Shown here: positions 37,701-40,700 of the stretch, one piece after another
Layout: every line of letters begins with the position of its first letter
Position numbering within the stretch: position 1 is the first letter of the stretch
Assembly: GCA_948146395.1 (NCBI GenBank)
Contig: OX411558.1
Location: forward strand, 50,455,122 to 50,519,121
Length of the DNA stretch: 64,000 nt
Direction of reading: 5' to 3'
DNA from: Fragum whitleyi
Taxonomy: Eukaryota; Mollusca; Bivalvia; Cardiida; Cardiidae
Position numbers and translations under genes: made by a program
Notes under the pieces: model-generated
What the model was told of the DNA's origin: nothing
The model's database searches: none
What the model saw: only the letters and a program-made list of their open reading frames with translations

Positions 37701-40700
37701 TTATTTTTGTCTGTATGATATCTACAGGATACAGTGGACCTTACTGTGAACATGTAGAACCAAGAAAATTAGCATATATTGTACAGAAAGAAAGTAAGTA
37801 TTCGAATGAAATTTGGCATAATTTCTAGAGGAAAAAAAAGTTGTAGAGAAATGGAAATGTGTATAAACTGTAAAGAAGGACTTTTTTTAAAGCAAGAAAG
37901 TTAGTGTATATTGAAAAGAAGTAAAGTAAATACTTCTTTAGCCTCTTGTGAAAATATAACTTTTGTTGTTCACTGGATGAAATATAAATTGATCCAAATA
38001 AAAAAAAAACATATGATAATTCATATCTTTAATGCCAAAATAGTACAAATTATGAAAATTTTAAGATAAATTTACTTAATGTGCATCATTTTGCAAGTGA
38101 TTGCTATGCAACATTCATGATGATGTCACATATTGGGCTCCACTTAGATAATATCTTATAGGGTGAAATAAACAAAAACAGGGTACCATATGAGTTTTTG
38201 GTAATTTCAATGGTTAGACAGTGAGTTTTTCAAATGATAATTGACCGTTATTATAGGGATGAGTGTCTTTTTCACTGCGTTTATTGGGGTATAAAGTGCA
38301 ATTGCCTTAGCACATGGCAAATAACGCCTATATGGTGTTATGTTTAAGCCATGTGCTAAGGCAATTGCACTTTATACCCAAATTTAATTTTGATTTAAAC
38401 CAATCAGAATTCTTTGTCTTATTGGATTGCAATTATTTCTCTATGAACCACCCAAAAAGCATTAAAGTAAAGATTATATTATGCTCCCGCTCCCCTTCAA
38501 AGAAGAGGGAGTATATTGCTTTGCACTTTTGGGTGGGTCTGTCTGTCAGTCTGTCTGTTGGTCCATCTGTAAACCACTTTTTGTCTAGAGCATATCTCAA
38601 AAAGTATGCAAGCTAGAATCATGAAAGTTCACAGGTGGATAGGTCTCATTTAGGAGAAAATCAGTGCACAAGAACTGTAAGTCTCCTCATATTTGTGTAG
38701 TTATTGCCCTTTGTTAAATGATAAAGAATATACCATCGGCCTGCTCTTATGGTGGGGCATAAATGTTTTACAAACATCTCTTGTTTGTTTTTTGCTTTCA
38801 GATATGTTGGCCATCCTAGTATCATCTTCAGTATTATTTGTTCTGATGTTAGCCTTGATTTCATTTGTGTTTATTTTCTTCAGGAAAAAATGGTGAGTTG
38901 AATTTATTATAAATGTGATAAACTTATCATTAAATGTTTACTTATGCAAAGTTTGATTTGTTGTAAAGTTACCCATATTTTGGTTGTTCAACAAAAATCA
39001 TTTTGACTCAAGTCAGTAGTCTCCATACAATCAGCCAATAATTCAGCAGTTCACCAAACTCAGACATGGCAGCTGGTATCTCAGAATACATATCTTGTGT
39101 TGTAACTGTGTGAGAAATGACAGGAAACCATGCATAGCAGGGGCGATTCCAGGGTTTCTATATAGGGGGTTCAATGTTAGCCCTGAATTCAAATATTTAG
39201 TCCCATAGTATCCCTATCTATATAGATAGGGATACTATGGTACTAATTGGTTAAAATTTGTACATTAGATATATTTTATTTGTAGAATTTCGTATGATTT
39301 GAACACTATAAAAAGGGTGTGTTTTTTCTAGAGTTGCAAAGTTTTTATTGAATTTGTCAAATACATTGAAGTAATTTGAATACAGAGAGGGTTTGTTCAT
39401 AACCCCCAAACCCCTTCTGGATCCCCTACTGCATAGGTGCACTAGATGCAGTGATGTAACCGCATTAATCAAAAAAATAGTCTTGTCAGTCTGTATAACA
39501 GCTTAACCCTTTCCTGTTTTTTACAAAATTTTCGATCTGTCCAAATTCAAAGGTTTTGCAGACAAAAATTTAAAGTGGATTTAATTTGAAAAATAACCAT
39601 TCTGTAGGATAGAAAATAGTGTGGAAAAAGAAGAAATTGCTTGTTAGAAGCAATTTCATCTTTTTTTCACAATGTTTTCTCAATCATAAAATTACAGGCA
39701 CATAAAAAGCAGGGATTAAACAGCAAAGGGTTAACAGTTTATTGTTTCTTTAGAGGTGTTTATCCAATGCCTTCACCATTCCACTTTGTGTACCTTTTGA
39801 AGAAAAAAAGTAAAACATAGTGGAAAATGAAGAAATCCATAGTAAAAACCAATTTCTTCATTGGCCACATTGTTTATATCCCCCTAAGACAACAACTCTT
39901 TAATTCTCACCAACAAAAAATTGTCTTCTGCAAAATCTTCAAAATTGGATCAGTCTTAATTAAGCCTGTGTGTGACATTTCAAACAATTTCACGTGGCGC
40001 AATGTTGAGTCTATGCAATGTTGAAACTATGATCAGCCTTTCAAACCGCACAGTCTGATCAGAGTCATAACTATGCACTCAAAAGATGACCACTGACCTG
40101 AAATCGCTTTTCACAAGCCAGAATTAATTGTAATCCACTGTGTGAATGTTCCGGCTTACCAATGTCTTTCCATCACACACACATGAAATTGTTGGAATTG
40201 TGACACACGCTCAAACATTGTTGTCTGATCAAAGGCAATAGGCAAAGCTTATAGTTATGAAAAATTTTCTGACTACTTATCATGAAGATCAAGGTAAGCT
40301 CAATTGTTTCCAGCTGCCGTCTAAGCCCAATTGTAGCGTGTCAGACTTTCTTTCTAGGAACCTTGTTTGATCCACAACAGGTGCACTCGTCCGTTTTGTC
40401 TAACGCCAATGGGTTGATAATTTTAAATCTATATGGGATAGCACCTGGAGACTAGGAGAGGATATGATGGTTGTACTGGTGTGAGAAATACCAGGAATCC
40501 ATTGTTAGGTGTTCAAGCTTCTGAAAAATGACTCAAAGATTGTTAAAAGCGATGTTAAACCCATTACAAACAAATAAACAAACAGATGAATTATTTCAAG
40601 CTATTTTTGTCCATAAGATTCAAAATCTTTTACAATTTGTACTTTTCTCATGCAAAAGTTGTTTAGTTCATTCTGTTAGTATAGTATGAAAAACAGAACA

